This document shows, piece after piece, positions 23,337-35,641 of a stretch of 64,000 bases of DNA. A program made the translations under genes and the position numbers. Source of the DNA: Ricinus communis (Eukaryota > Streptophyta > Magnoliopsida > Malpighiales > Euphorbiaceae); the NCBI RefSeq assembly GCF_019578655.1, contig NC_063258.1, forward strand, positions 26,912,802-26,976,801, in the 5' to 3' direction. Each line of letters starts with the position of its first letter. Within the stretch, counting starts at the first letter, position 1. The notes below the pieces were generated by a model. The model was given only the letters and a program-made list of their open reading frames with translations. It did not search any database and was not told where the DNA came from.

Positions 23337-25304
23337 CTCTCCGATCTTTAATCCCTTCGGTCTTGATCATGTCCAAAAGGTAATTAATTATATTAGTATT
23401 CTGTTTTAGAACAAACATAATATTGAGTAGTGAATTGACTTCTAATCCAAGAAATACAATTTATTTTTGCAATTCAATGAGGTAGAAAGTCATACCATCC
23501 AAAACCAGTCCTAGCAAACTGAGCGGCTAGATTAATTTGTACTTGTAGGAGGAGAAATGAAGAGGAACTTCCTTCTCAAGAACCCAAGTTGACAAGCAAA
23601 CCTGATTAATAATGGGGAGGTGGCCTGCAATTTGTTAAAAGTCAAGAATGCCTCTTTTTTTTATATATATAATGCTGAGTATTCGTCCAGGGAATTTTAA
23701 GATTTTTTAAAATTATATTCGTCGTTGTTGATAGGGCTCATAAATGGTATAAAACTAATGTTAAAGAGGACAGCTTGCCACATCATTTTCTTACTGACTT
23801 TCTCACTTAGCTGGTTTCCATTTGAAAAACCAACAAGAACGCTGCGTCGATATCGAAGGATAGGAAATATCTATATAACTTTTTTATTGTCTCTACTATA
23901 TACACTAATTCTATATAAAACTTTTTTTTTAAAAAAAAATATTGGCTCCTTAATATATTAATAAATAAAATTTATTTAAATTTAATATATATATCACAAC
24001 TAATAAGAGAATAATACGTATATATATTTATATTTTAACATTGAATAATTGATATATACTTCATCATGTGTCAATCATCTATTGATTTAGTGTATAAATG
24101 ATGATATATATCAATTTTAAAAAAAAAATTCTTCCTCTCAATATTTATAGTACATCCGAAAGTAAAATCTATTCAAAATTATAAGAAAAAAAACTGAAAA
24201 ATACTTTGTATCACAAATGAAATTTAATTTATTATAAAACCCTTAAAATATATTCTTCATAGGGAATATATATGAATGAAATAGTTATTTGAATGAAAAC
24301 TTTAGGAGCTATATTCTCTTCGATCACGAGAGATTATGTAATTATAAATTTATAATATATTTAGTTAAAATTTATATTTTTATAAATTTATATAATTTAA
24401 TTAAATTAAAAATTAATTTAAGATTTTTATATAACTAAATTTAATTTAAAATTAATTATATTTAAATTAAATTTTAATAAAATATATAAAATATAATTCC
24501 ATTTTTATAAGTTAATATATTTTATAACAATAAAATATTTTTTTAATTTTATTATTTTTAGTTTTTAATAGAAAATTGAAAGCCGAAAATTAATAAATGC
24601 ATCCAAACATAAATGTTTTAATAAATTCCAATCCAACTATGACTAGGTTATTTAATAATTAATAATTGATAGGTAATTAATCTTCCAATTGATAATTTAT
24701 AGGTAATTAATTTTCCAATTGATACTCATTTTTTGGATTTACATTTCACCTTTTCTGAAATTTCTTTTTTTAAGAACACAAAAATAGAAGAGATTAAATC
24801 TACAAATAATTTAGTATACCATGCAAATACTGCTCAGCAAGTACCATGATGTATAATAACAACATTAATAAGAGACAGAATATTTATCCCAAGCTATGGA
24901 AGTTTCTCCATTTGTCTTCTATACAAATACACCACTTAGAATTAGGAAAAGCATGGTTTATGTCGTATAGCTGGTCGTCGCTCGTACCTTATTTCCTAGT
25001 CCTTATATGTAATGGAAATGCTGTGTTGTTGTGATTTTATTGAAATAAAAAGAAAATACGAGATAGGACGCATGGTCTCATCTCATGACTAGGAACAGGG
25101 TTCAGATGGAGCCATGCCCGTACCAACTACTGGACCATGAATTTCAGTGTGATTTTAAAGGATGATTTAGAACTTTTTCAGTACTTAATTATACTTATTT
25201 GATTAATCAAATGATTAATAGTTCATATTTTCTGAGGTTAACCCTTGCACTTTATTTTAGCGACAATTATCGTAATGAGAATATTAGAGGCAACAAAAAC
25301 AGAG

Positions 25305-25353
<49 letters not shown>

Positions 25354-27059
25354 CTTTTCAGCAGGTGATAGAATTCTAAGATTGCGAGGTTTGTGTTCCT
25401 CTTGCAAAGATAGTATGGGTAATTTGTCATAAATTTCAGCCTCAATCTTGTCTCTTCCCTGCCACCAATTGGAAATAATTATCTTTTATTACTCTCTAAA
25501 ATTGAATCAATTTTTTTTTTTATATTCTTAATTGCCAAAATTTCATTTTTCAATTTTGCACATGTTATTAGTATGTATTTTAAATTTTTAATCTTGACAC
25601 TATATTTTAATATTAATTTTAATTTTAACCTCAAAATAAAAATAATTAAATTTATTAAGACAACGTGAATTCTAACGTTATAATTATCTATTATTTTTTT
25701 TATCATTGTCGAAATACTGGCCACATTACTAAATTTAATTGATAACTCTATCAAAAATTAAAATTAAAATTAATATTGAAATATAATAATATTAAAATTA
25801 AAAATTTAAAAATTATATACTAGATTTAAAAAAAAAGTATAAAAGCTTTGACAATTAAGCTTTTTTATATGAATGTATGAGACGCTATTATGATGATTTT
25901 GTTTAAAAGAAATATATTAAAGTAACAACTATCACTATTTTAAGTCATAAAAGCAAAATGAAAATAAAATACACCATGAATTTGTAAATATTATTTCGCC
26001 CAAGTATTATGAGTTTCTCTCTTTCTAGGAACATTCTTCGTCCAAGTATTTTGCACTTAACCTTAGGAAAGAGTTTCTGCAGGTAACATGGTCAAAAGCT
26101 CCAAGTATACAGAAAAAGAATCCTCATCACAAACTTTCTACTACTATTAACAACAATAATAATGACACATATACACAGCAGAGCCAACATTACCACCTCC
26201 ACCACCATAAAGATCCAATGCGAGAACCATAATTATTCCTCAATAAGTCTGTTTGCAACCTCGTTTAACCACCAGAAACTTACACACGAACTCCAAGCAA
26301 TCTTTTCTCCATGATGACACTCTCCATAATTTCAAGAACCACTCTTTGTTAAGATCGTCTCTTGGGAATTTGCGTTTCCTATATCACGACGGTTCAGTAG
26401 TTGCAATCTTAATAAGCTCTTTCAACCTGATATAATATCACCATTAAAAGCTTGGCTGATAGGGTTTTCTTTTTCCTTTTCCTTTTTGCGTTAGGGTTTT
26501 CAGAGTTTGAATTAGCAAGAAAAATTAGATTTTCAGGATTTGAATTCCTACATTACAAAGCAAATAGGAGATTTTATACAGTATCAACTTTTGTATTGTG
26601 TAGGAAGTAAGTTTTGCCACACTTGCAATCTGCCACCTATAATTGGACTGTGCGAGTATAGAACTATCATAATTGTTCTTTAAATTTTGCGAACGTACAT
26701 TAATATTGTGTTTAATTTATTTATTTTTCTTTAATTTATACATTCATCTTGCTTTTACAGCTACTCTTTTTTGGTATAGTCAGAATTCTTTTTATAAATT
26801 TGCTCATTTAATGATATTATGTAAAAGTACTTTTGCTTCTCAAAAATTAGATCTCCAAGAAACCCAAGCTTTTGTAGATTATGGCAGGAGCACCATTATT
26901 CTGTCAAGTGGTCGTACGTAGTTTATTTCTTCAAATCTGATTGCAAAGCTATTTCAAAGGTAAGAGTAATGATCTTTATTTCTTCTTTCCAGCTAATTAA
27001 TTAAGAAGGGAAACTCACACCACTTATCAAGAATTCATACTAGAGTCTTGCTGAGAATC
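23337..27059. other. Gene-poor, AT-rich interval
   Basis: It contains extremely AT-rich, partly palindromic blocks at about 24340-24560 and 25490-25870, which look like MITE or foldback debris. A (TA)n microsatellite lies at 25308-25351. None of the short open frames has coding features I trust. Confidence 0.45.
25308..25351. repeat. (TA)n microsatellite
   Basis: About 22 TA dinucleotides without interruption. Confidence 0.95.
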
Positions 27060-27088
27060 AACACCCGGTTGCATTTCAGGCTGGACTG

Positions 27089-27330
27089 TCAGTGTTCAAG
27101 ATTATTGTGCAGGTTACAAGGCCAAGCTGGGAAATATTCCTGGCACTCAAAACTCAATCGTTGTGGAAATGCATCAAGAGTTTTTACCCTTCCTAGTTCC
27201 AAGCATATTGACTCCCCAATCTTTTTCGCCAATTCGTCTTGTTTAAATGAAAGGTTAATAGTATTTCCAAACAAGGTTTATCCACTAAATTGCTTTATTA
27301 ACCCATCAACAAACTATAGTATATCTTGGA
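27089..27330 (-). pseudogene. Degenerate coding fragment, unidentified
   Basis: One minus-strand frame (27089-27274) reads as a balanced, protein-like sequence of about 60 residues ('LSFECQEYFPAWPCNL' near its end) and has no ATG. Upstream, protein-like stretches continue in other frames with stops. It looks like a piece of a dead gene, but I cannot name the family, and chance is not excluded. Confidence 0.3.
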
Positions 27331-27839
27331 GACACCTGATGATATATATTTTCTTGCTTGATGATCCTTGTATTATGGATTCCTCGTTCTTCATACAACA
27401 GATTAGAGCATCACTAAATTAAAGCTCATTAATTGGTAAATGATTATAGTGATTGTTCTATTGCAGCTTGTTTTTATAAATTTATTTAAATATTTATATA
27501 TATCCTGTTGGATCTGTATTTGAGAAGCTTCACAACTGCTAGTGCTTGAACCATTTATATCAAATGGGCTTCGCTTGACAGTTGGAGAACCAGTAATTAA
27601 TATTTTATCGTTCTGGAAGTCATGGCCTTGATAGTTTGAATAGATAGTTTACTAATAACTTTAGGAACTATTTCAGGATGACCTTAGTTAACATAAAATT
27701 ACTAAAGGGAGCAACATTACGACAGTAGAAAAATCAAGAAAAAAGAAATTATCAAGCAGGACACTGACAAGGTGGAAAAGGAACAGCAGCAAGCAGTCCA
27801 TCTGTGCATGGTTTCTGCACCTCGTTTATGTCATACTGA

Positions 27840-28748
27840 TTAACCCCTGATTGTACCAGTACCTCCACCAAATCCGCTGCCAACACCTCCTCCTCCACCT
27901 CCACCTCCACCAACACCGCCTCCAAAACCTCCTCCAATTCCTCCACCTATACCACCACCACCTCCAAATCCACCGCCACCACCAAAACCTCCGCCTGCTC
28001 CATTGCCAATACCACCTCCAAATCCTCCGCCTGCACCACCTCCAAATCCTCCGCCTGCACCACCTCCAAATCCCCCACCAGCACCACCACCGCTACCAAT
28101 TCCTCCTCCTCCACCAGCACCTCCACCTACACCACCACCAGTACCTATTCCTCCTCCTCCCCCTCCACCTGCGCCACCACCAATTCCACCACCTACTCCT
28201 TTCCCAATACCTCCTCCAAGTCCAGCAGCACCTCCACCAACACCACCACCGCTACCTATTCCACCTCCAACTCCACTACCACCTCCTTTGCCAATGCCGC
28301 CTCCACCACCAATACCACCACCCCCTCCAAATCCTCCACTGCCTCCATGGTGATATTTTTTATCTTTTTTCTTGTGGTGCTTGCCACCTTCTCCTCCACC
28401 AGCCCCACCACCAATACTACCTCCCCCACCAATGCCACCACCAACACCTCCACCTTTTCCAATACAATCAGGCTTTTTTCCAAGACCAATGCCAGGGCTA
28501 CTGGTACCAAAACTGAAACCAACTCCCTTCCCAAAACTAAAAGAATGGCCAAAGCTCAATCCTTTGCCACCAGAAGAACCTCCCGCACCACCACCACCAA
28601 CCCACCCTGGATTACCACCATCAAAGAACCACTCAGGTTTCTTTACTTCCCCACTTTTTTTCTCCTCTAGCTTCCTACTCTCTATAGAGTCATTGAGCAC
28701 CAGCAATGCAACCAACAGAATTTCCCGCGTAAACTTGAGAGACCCCAT
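27840..28748 (-). CDS. Secreted glycine-rich protein
   Basis: This encodes a 302-residue protein from the ATG at 28748. An earlier in-frame ATG at 28772 would add eight residues. A TATATA box at 28800-28805 predicts transcription starting near 28770, so the 28748 start is preferred. Residues 1-24 (MGSLKFTREILLVALLVLND...) form a signal peptide. A short charged segment and an aromatic block (about 38-50) follow. The rest consists of GGG(I/V/A/F/S) repeats, broken by a basic Lys/His patch (about 123-134). This is the pattern of structural cell-wall glycine-rich proteins, which are exported to the apoplast. The long proline-rich frames on the opposite strand mirror the GGN codons and are not genes. 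No intron is needed. The exact role cannot be read from the sequence. Confidence 0.78.
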   Translation of the reverse strand: MGSLKFTREILLVALLVLNDSIESRKLEEKKSGEVKKPEWFFDGGNPGWVGGGGAGGSSGGKGLSFGHSFSFGKGVGFSFGTSSPGIGLGKKPDCIGKGGGVGGGIGGGGSIGGGAGGGEGGKHHKKKDKKYHHGGSGGFGGGGGIGGGGGIGKGGGSGVGGGIGSGGGVGGGAAGLGGGIGKGVGGGIGGGAGGGGGGGIGTGGGVGGGAGGGGGIGSGGGAGGGFGGGAGGGFGGGAGGGFGGGIGNGAGGGFGGGGGFGGGGGIGGGIGGGFGGGVGGGGGGGGGVGSGFGGGTGTIRG

Positions 28749-28799
28749 TACCACTAGATTACGCTGTAACATGTATTATTCTCCAGCATGGCTCTTTAA

Positions 28800-28805
28800 T
28801 ATATA
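28800..28805 (-). promoter_or_regulatory. TATA box of the glycine-rich protein gene
   Basis: TATATA on the minus strand, about 52 bp before the preferred ATG and only 28 bp before the alternative one. This spacing decides the start choice. Confidence 0.6.
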
Positions 28806-29209
28806 GAAATGTTTACACGGCCATTATTTAATATGAGTTCAACAACTACTCATTTTCACGAAAGATGGATTTATATACATGGTTGGAAGTTGAGAGAGTT
28901 GTACTGCCTCCCCGATATCTTTACAACAGTAGTCCAGCTCGATAGCACACCCATTTACGTGATTGGACCATTTTGCATTCATGGCCACCGGTTTTGCCCA
29001 ATTTCTCTTTCTCACTTTTTTCTTTATTCTTCAAGCAGTAATTAAGCGTTTGTGTTGTTTATTATTGTTATCCTTTATTGAGAACTGATATCATTTAATA
29101 GCACACATTCTCCATGCATAAAAGTGTTAGCTCTGCCTCTCCCTCAAATTGCATGCGATAAAGTTTAATTGGCAGTTGAAACGGGGTTGAATATTTATAA
29201 CACTAAATA

Positions 29210-29960
29210 ATTTTAATATTCCAGTTTGAGTTGCTTGGAGGTCTATGCGCCCCAGTTGGAGTGCTTCGTCCTTACAGTTCCAGTGCCAGTTAGAGAAAAA
29301 AAGCCCATCCCTTCCTAAGAAGCTAACGAACTAAGGATCTCCAGATCTGACTAAAAAAGCTAGTAAGCTAAAGCTTTCCTCGCTCTTCATTCGAGACTTT
29401 CATTTCAGTTTCTTTACACAAAAGCAAGTGAGTTAGCTTGTGAGAAATCAAGCTTTCAAGCAATCCCCTTATGATTATGAGCTTATGAGAAGCACCCACC
29501 CTGCTGTAGAGTAGTCTCCGTATGAGTCATTGCAGGAGTATTTGCAACAAGCTTGTTTTAAGTAAGCATGCTAAGATAAAATAGAGGTCTTTTCCTTTGG
29601 GCTAACGATAAGATTTTAGATTCAACGATTGAGCTAATTCCTTCCCTGGGAGGGATCTATACAGATTTCTTTACTCAGCCAGATCTAATGATAATTTTTC
29701 ATATTCTTTACCTGGATATAATATAATTATAGTCAATATAACTAGAGCAAGGTCTAGGTCACGAGTTAGGGCAGACTAGGGTAATATAATTTTCAATGCA
29801 TCTAGTAGAATAGCCTCTATTAGTCTTTACCTCAGGGAAAGCAAGCCTCTTGTTTTCATTTCTACCCTTGGCTTAATAGGAATCCTCATTTGAATAGGGA
29901 GCTATCGAGCTAAGGGAGGGTAAGGGCTAACATGCTAAGACAAAATAGTTTGTTATATTA
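29210..29960. other. Possible nuclear insert of mitochondrial DNA
   Basis: The base composition and texture change here. GC rises and the text is full of short words such as GCTAACGA, AAGCTTTC and CTAGTAAGC, which are typical of plant mitochondrial intergenic DNA and unlike the AT-rich neighbours. No gene is readable. This rests on texture only. Confidence 0.3.
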
Positions 29961-30026
29961 TCTCGGACACCGTCTTTTGACGTTACTTTCTGAATGAGAA
30001 AATAAGACAAAATAGCCAAGGAGAAA

Positions 30027-30340
30027 ATTGGCGACAGCAAATGATCCTGTTAAAATATGAGAATGACAATTGGCGACAAAGATGATTTAATTTTGCCAAA
30101 ATTCACTCAGTTCCTGTAAAATTTTTGGCGACAAGAGATGCTCATTATATAGGCGGCAATTTAAAACTTATCGTACTATCATATTGCTATAAAATAAAGG
30201 AAACACTTACGAATTTTTGGAGTCTTGGAAATTCTAAATTGGCGACAATATTTTTGTTTTAAAGTAATTGGCCCGCATAAACATTCCGAGTTTGTCTCTA
30301 AATATCTGCGACAAAATTTATTTCGTCCCTATAAGGCGAC
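30027..30340 (+). repeat. Cluster of TTGGCGACA-type repeats
   Basis: ATTGGCGACA occurs at 30027-30036, 30069-30078 and 30238-30247. TTTGGCGACA is at 30124-30133, and related CTGCGACAA and AAGGCGAC copies lie near 30307 and 30333. All are direct, with irregular spacing. This resembles the subterminal transposase-binding repeats of CACTA or hAT elements. I could not identify the element ends. Confidence 0.5.
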
Positions 30341-32454
30341 TACATATAGGACGCCCCAAAACATTATGTAAATGGATTTTGAAATATATGGTTTTATATA
30401 TAGTGTTATTAAAATTTTATTTTAATTTTAGTTATAATTTAATTACATGATCTATAAAAATTACTATATTGTAGTTTTCTTTCTTAGTTAGTCTTTTTTT
30501 ATTGGCTATTTTAATCACATATTAACTTTTCATTAACAAAGTAGCTAAATTGAAATATAATTAAGAACTAAATAAAAAATTTTATTCACCTCAATACTAG
30601 TTGGATATTTTCTTGCATCGGGAGCCAAATAGTCATGGACTATGCAATATGAGGTAGTCATCTTTTACATCAGCCATAAAGGCGAAAAATCACCTAGTGT
30701 GGAAGAGATGATTCAAACTAGTGTGGAAGAGATGATTCAAACTCGAAATCTTTCACTTCCAAAAGTAAACCTTCTTACCACTTAAACTAGGTCTCAAGTA
30801 TTGAATATATTTCTTTTAACTATTTGACTACTCTAAAAAGAAAATTTTATAAATATTTAATCTAAGATGGAAAATTTCTAATTTGAGGCAGGACACACTT
30901 GTGTTTCTGTTACAAGTACCACACTATAATAGTCATGGAAGCAAACCAATTTCGCTTATAGCCAATGATTTTGTTTATAGATGAACTTTTCCTACCTATA
31001 ATAAGCAAATTCAGTAACATTCGGTATCAAAGTAGATTTGTAACTATCTCAAACGGATAATTTTCAGATTTATATATTATTATATATGTAGAAAAAAAAA
31101 AATATCATTGTCATCTCATCTAAACACATAATGTACATATATGCATCACATATTCAGTAGCAAGAGAAGTGAAAGTAGAACCAATCAAGTCCTGCCAACA
31201 CTCTAAAAAAGGCAAAAAGGCTAATAGTATATTTGGATATATTTTATGAAATTCACTAATCAGGAAAAAGTCTGAACACTTAATAGTAAGAGTTGAAAAA
31301 CTTATATATCTTTGTCGCAATATTTTGAGTAAAATTGCACGAATACCGTCTCAATCTTTTTTTATCTTTTTATGTTTTTTATTCTAGTGTCTTAATTTCT
31401 TTATTCAATTAAGTATCTTAATTTTAAGATTATCGTATATAAAATTAAGGGCTTGTTGTCAATTAAAGTCGATGTGGTCGAATATAAGCTAACATATTTT
31501 ATTAATATTCATTGATCAAAATATCTCTATATTATTCTTTTTCTTTGATATTAATTGGCTTTTAGGAAATTATGAAACAAATTGTATCATATAATAATTT
31601 TAATCAACTTAACTTAAACAAACATGATTAGTGACGGTGGATATATAAATTTTTGTAAAAAGGTTAAATCATAGAAAAAGAGAAATTAAGGCTCATTATA
31701 TAACCCATTCCCACCTCCCACAATCTATTGGTTGCACCCATCACAATCTATTGACAATGTTTTTTAAGATTTCAAGGTTAAAAGAAAAAGAAGAAGGTAG
31801 TATTTTAGTCAATCTTCATTGATAAATGACGTTACAAGTGATACTTACATTCATTTAAGTTAGTGATAGTATGTGATTATTAAATTCAGACACCCAATCA
31901 AAAAAATAAAATATCAAAATAGAAAAAACTTTAGAAAGAAATGAAATATCATTTACGCAGTCTAACCTTTCCTAAATTTTAAGGGCTACCCACTGATTAA
32001 AAAAAAACAAATTTAATAAATTACTAGGTGGTTCACTATATTTTTATTTTAGGTTTGTAATATGTTTTTTATTTTTAATTTTAATATTCTGTAAATATTA
32101 ACTGTTAATAAATAATTGTCAAATTGCACAATATTCTCAATGAAATATTAATGCGATAGTTCAAAAAATAGTAATTATCGTGTGGTATATTAAATTTTTT
32201 AATAATGTTATGTAATTTAATTATTATTTACTAAAATTTATATTTATATATTAATAAAATGATAAAAAAATTATAAATATTAAAATAAAAATATATTAAG
32301 ATATAAAATAGTTTAATGAATTTTTTTTTTTTTTTTTAAAAAGCAAGCTAACCTTCGAAAAAATAAGTCCAAGAGGCCTCAAGCGCGCACCCAGGTGTCA
32401 TGTAGCCTCCTCTGCGATTGAAAGTTGAAACTCTCAAGCCACTCTTCACGCATG
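30341..32454. other. Non-coding interval
   Basis: AT-rich sequence. A short direct repeat, AGTGTGGAAGAGATGATTCA, lies at about 30696-30739. About 31320-31500 has inverted-repeat, MITE-like character. No gene is supported. Confidence 0.4.
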
Positions 32455-32475
32455 AAACCCTAGGAATTAGGGTTT
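32455..32475. promoter_or_regulatory. Inverted pair of telo-boxes upstream of the trihelix gene
   Basis: AAACCCTA at 32455-32462 faces TTAGGGTTT at 32467-32475, making a near-perfect palindrome 155 bp before the ATG. Telo-boxes are known plant promoter elements bound by TRB proteins, and are linked to growth-related expression and Polycomb recruitment. Confidence 0.55.
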
Positions 32476-32629
32476 CTTTACCCTGCAAAATTCACTTCAT
32501 TTCCTTCAAATTTCCCTAAATTTACCTCAAATTACCTCACGTCATTTTAATTTTTGTCTGGTTATTTCCCCCGAATCAAAAGGGACTCTCATTTTTAATA
32601 GTGAATTGGCGATTGATTAAGTCCTAAAA

Positions 32630-33709
32630 ATGGACGATATCACCCATTCTATGAATCGATCTAGAAAAGTCCCTTTATACACTCACCCAGTCCACTCTCA
32701 GTACAATTACGATTACATCTTAAACGACCCCGAAGAGGAAGAAGGAGAAGAAGAATTAGATGAAGAAAACGATCAAGAATCTGACGACAATTATAGCTCT
32801 ATAAGGTATGCTAATGCCCACAATAATTTTAATAACGAGTTAAATGACGACGGTTTTAATAGATACCCAAAGAGGCAAAGAAAGCTGAAAACGTTAGCTT
32901 CTGATTATGAATTAGTTCCAAGAAATAGTGGGAGATTGTACGGAAATTTAAATATATCCACTGATTGGAATGATCATGAAAAATTTATGCTTTTGGAGGT
33001 TTGGGGTGATAGGTTTTTGCAATTGGGTAGGAATAGTTTAAGATCAGAGGACTGGGTTGAGGTTGCGGAGAAAGTTTCTGAATTGTCAAAAGTTAATAGA
33101 AATGAAGCTCAGTGTAAACAAATTCTGGATGTTTTGAAGCGGAAGTATAAAAAAGAGAAGGCCAAATGTGGCAGTGGTGCTAATAGTAAATGGCCGTTTT
33201 TCAGAAAAATGGATATGTTAATGAAGCAAGAATTTGGAAGTGGTGGTAGTGGTAGTGGTATTGGTGGTAATGGGTTTAGTTTAGCTTGTGGTGTTGATTC
33301 GGGAGAGTTTGTTTTTATGGATACAAATGTGTATTTGGAGCGTGCTAATGGGAATGATGAAATGAGGGATAGTCCGTGCGAATCAGAGGAGGAAGATGAA
33401 AGGGAAGGAGAGGGGTGTGGTGGACATGAAGGAGTGAAAGGGTTGAGAGTGTTAGCAGATTCAGTGCAGAAGTTTGGGGAGATATATGAGAAGATTGAGA
33501 GTAGTAAGAGAGAACAGATGTTGGAATTGGAGAGGATGAGGGTGGAGTTTCAGAAAGAGTTGGAATTACAGAAGAAGCAAATTCTGGAGAAAGCGCAGGC
33601 TGAGATTGCAAAAATAAGGGACGGTGATGATGAGGAGGAGGATGAAGGTGAGGAAGATGATGATGATGATGATGATGATGATAAGTCAGCTGAGGATGTC
33701 AGTGAATGA
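32630..33709 (+). CDS. Trihelix transcription factor (ASIL/6B-interacting-protein-like)
   Basis: This intronless gene encodes 359 residues. Residues 35-55 are acidic and 80-90 are basic (a likely nuclear signal, 'PKRQRKLK'). The DNA-binding trihelix domain runs from about 108 to 200, with spaced tryptophans W113, W125, W142 and W188 and the lysine-rich third helix 'LKRKYKKEKAK'. A Gly/Ser linker follows, then an acidic region. A C-terminal coiled coil (about 275-330, with the 'F.EIYEKIE..K..QM.ELE..R..F' pattern) is typical of the ASIL1/ASIL2 and ENAP group, where it drives dimerisation. The tail is a run of Asp and Glu. Family members act as nuclear repressors or chromatin-linked regulators. 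The ATG at 32630 is the first in frame and follows a telo-box-bearing leader. Confidence 0.87.
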   Translation: MDDITHSMNRSRKVPLYTHPVHSQYNYDYILNDPEEEEGEEELDEENDQESDDNYSSIRYANAHNNFNNELNDDGFNRYPKRQRKLKTLASDYELVPRNSGRLYGNLNISTDWNDHEKFMLLEVWGDRFLQLGRNSLRSEDWVEVAEKVSELSKVNRNEAQCKQILDVLKRKYKKEKAKCGSGANSKWPFFRKMDMLMKQEFGSGGSGSGIGGNGFSLACGVDSGEFVFMDTNVYLERANGNDEMRDSPCESEEEDEREGEGCGGHEGVKGLRVLADSVQKFGEIYEKIESSKREQMLELERMRVEFQKELELQKKQILEKAQAEIAKIRDGDDEEEDEGEEDDDDDDDDDKSAEDVSE

Positions 33710-35641
33710 TAGAGGTAGACAGGTAAATAGCTACTTTTCATTATTCTTTTATGTCTTAGGTTTATTTAATTATCTATTTGTTTGGTTGTTTCTTTTTATT
33801 TTTTCTTTGTTTACCTGAAAAACTGATGAAATGCTATGGGTTCTTGCACTTTGGTTACCTTCTAGTCCTTAAAGACTTACAACCATGCATTGAATGTTTA
33901 CATAGTTTGAGCAGATTTATGTTATGAATTTAATAGTTTGACAAATTCTTATCGCCCCTGCATTGGTTAGGTGATCTATGCCTTCCCAGCTATGAGTAGA
34001 ACTGTCAATTTGATGTCAACATTCATCATCACTTTTTTCACTTTCTCTTTTTGTTCATCTATTGTCACCAATTTTTATGCTCTCTCTCTCTCTCTCTCTC
34101 TCCCTGTGTTGTCCAAACAAGAGTAATACTTGAGTGTAGATTATTAATGGTGAACCTGTGGTTGCTAATTGAAATTTCAGCTTATATCATTACAAACTGG
34201 TGGATCTTAACTGACAATCCTTGGTTTTTTCATTTTGTGATTACCCTTTTTCCCCTCTTCTTTTTATCCTTTTGAGGACAACTATCAGGTCTCTCGGACA
34301 TTTCAAAGTTATTAAACTGGTGATTCACCTATTAGGAATATGCAAATATAGCAAGCACCTTCATAGTCATGGACGTCCTCACAAACATGATACCAAGTTG
34401 CTCTGGCCCAGAGAAACTCATAGCAGCTTGCCTCCTTGCTCACTGTGGTTACAATTAACCATTAGTTTTACGTTATAATTGAGATAATCTTTTCAGACAT
34501 TGAGATTTGCGGCTTCTGTTTAATGTTAATTAGCTGATTATGTCTAGGGTTGGGAGAAGATTTATAAGTTGAACTTTTCTTTTGGGTATATTAGTATGCC
34601 TGCCTATGCGCATATACCATTATAGCTTGTATCGAATGAAAGAATCGATTACTTCGTATTTGAATTATTGAGATATTAGACATATTTGCGTCATCAGATT
34701 GTATCAGATCTGCACAATGTCTTGTGCCGTTACTTTTTGAATTCAGCAATCAGATATGCTGTGTTTTGTGTGGTAAATGAGTTTGTTAGCACTATTAGTC
34801 TCCAGTCATTTTCCTGATCATATTACTAGTCTTCTGTTCTTATATCCTTGATCAATGTTGTAAATTCAATCAAATTGCTTGTAACAGATTAATTGGAGGT
34901 TCACCGGCTTCGAATTTATAGAACCATGATAATGTTCAATCTCATGACGTCCCCAATCTCCACTCTGCAATTACAGGAAGGTGCATATTTCCTTGAAAGA
35001 CATGTTCATGAAGGCAGCTTTGCAGCGATATCCAGTACCTTTTTTAGTCTCAGTACTTTCACATTGTCATCTTCCTCAGGCTATGCACCCTTTGTTGTTT
35101 CCTATCATTTTGATATCTTAAAAGTCTTATGATAACATAGCTTGTATGTTTCTCCTTGTTATCATTGAGCAACGAAACTAAGTTTTCTTTTTAGCGTATA
35201 TCATTAGATTTATAATCTAGACCCCTCCCCCCATCCCCCCTAAGGAGCACCAAAGAATGTATAGAGACCCCAATATGGGTTCTTCTCATAAACCAACGAA
35301 CGGCTTTTGTACATTCGAAATTTAAACTTGGGAGTAATTAGTCTTAACTAGAATATAAATTTGGAAATGGTCTAAAGAGTGGACTTACAGACCCTGGGAT
35401 ACCCATAATCTTAGCATCCTTCAAAGGTTAAATCCAAGCCAACCGGCAGAGGGAAGAAGATGGGGAGGTATGATATGTTATATAACGTTTTGTGTGTAAT
35501 AGCTGCCTTGCTAAATAAAAGGTAAAAGAGACAAGAGTAAAGCTTTTGTAAAAGCATATTAAACATTTTCCTGGCTACATTTCTGCTATCATACACAGCA
35601 GTTAACTACCAATTAAACAACTACTGTTTCAAGTTGTCATC
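33710..35641. other. Interval between the convergent trihelix gene and GNL2-like pseudogene
   Basis: It holds 3' flanks, a short (CT)n run at about 34081-34102 and a C-rich patch at about 35222-35240. No gene is supported. Confidence 0.45.

Noticed and set aside
25479..25754. 91-codon Lys/Ile-rich frame
   Set aside because: The composition is that of AT-rich random DNA, and it overlaps foldback debris.
28003..28806. Long proline-rich and His/Leu-rich open frames on the plus strand
   Set aside because: They are the complement of the GGN-rich glycine-rich protein gene on the minus strand. The low-complexity codons keep all frames open. No promoter or start context supports them.
33550..33741. 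Ser-rich minus-strand frame
   Set aside because: It mirrors the Asp/Glu codons at the end of the trihelix gene.
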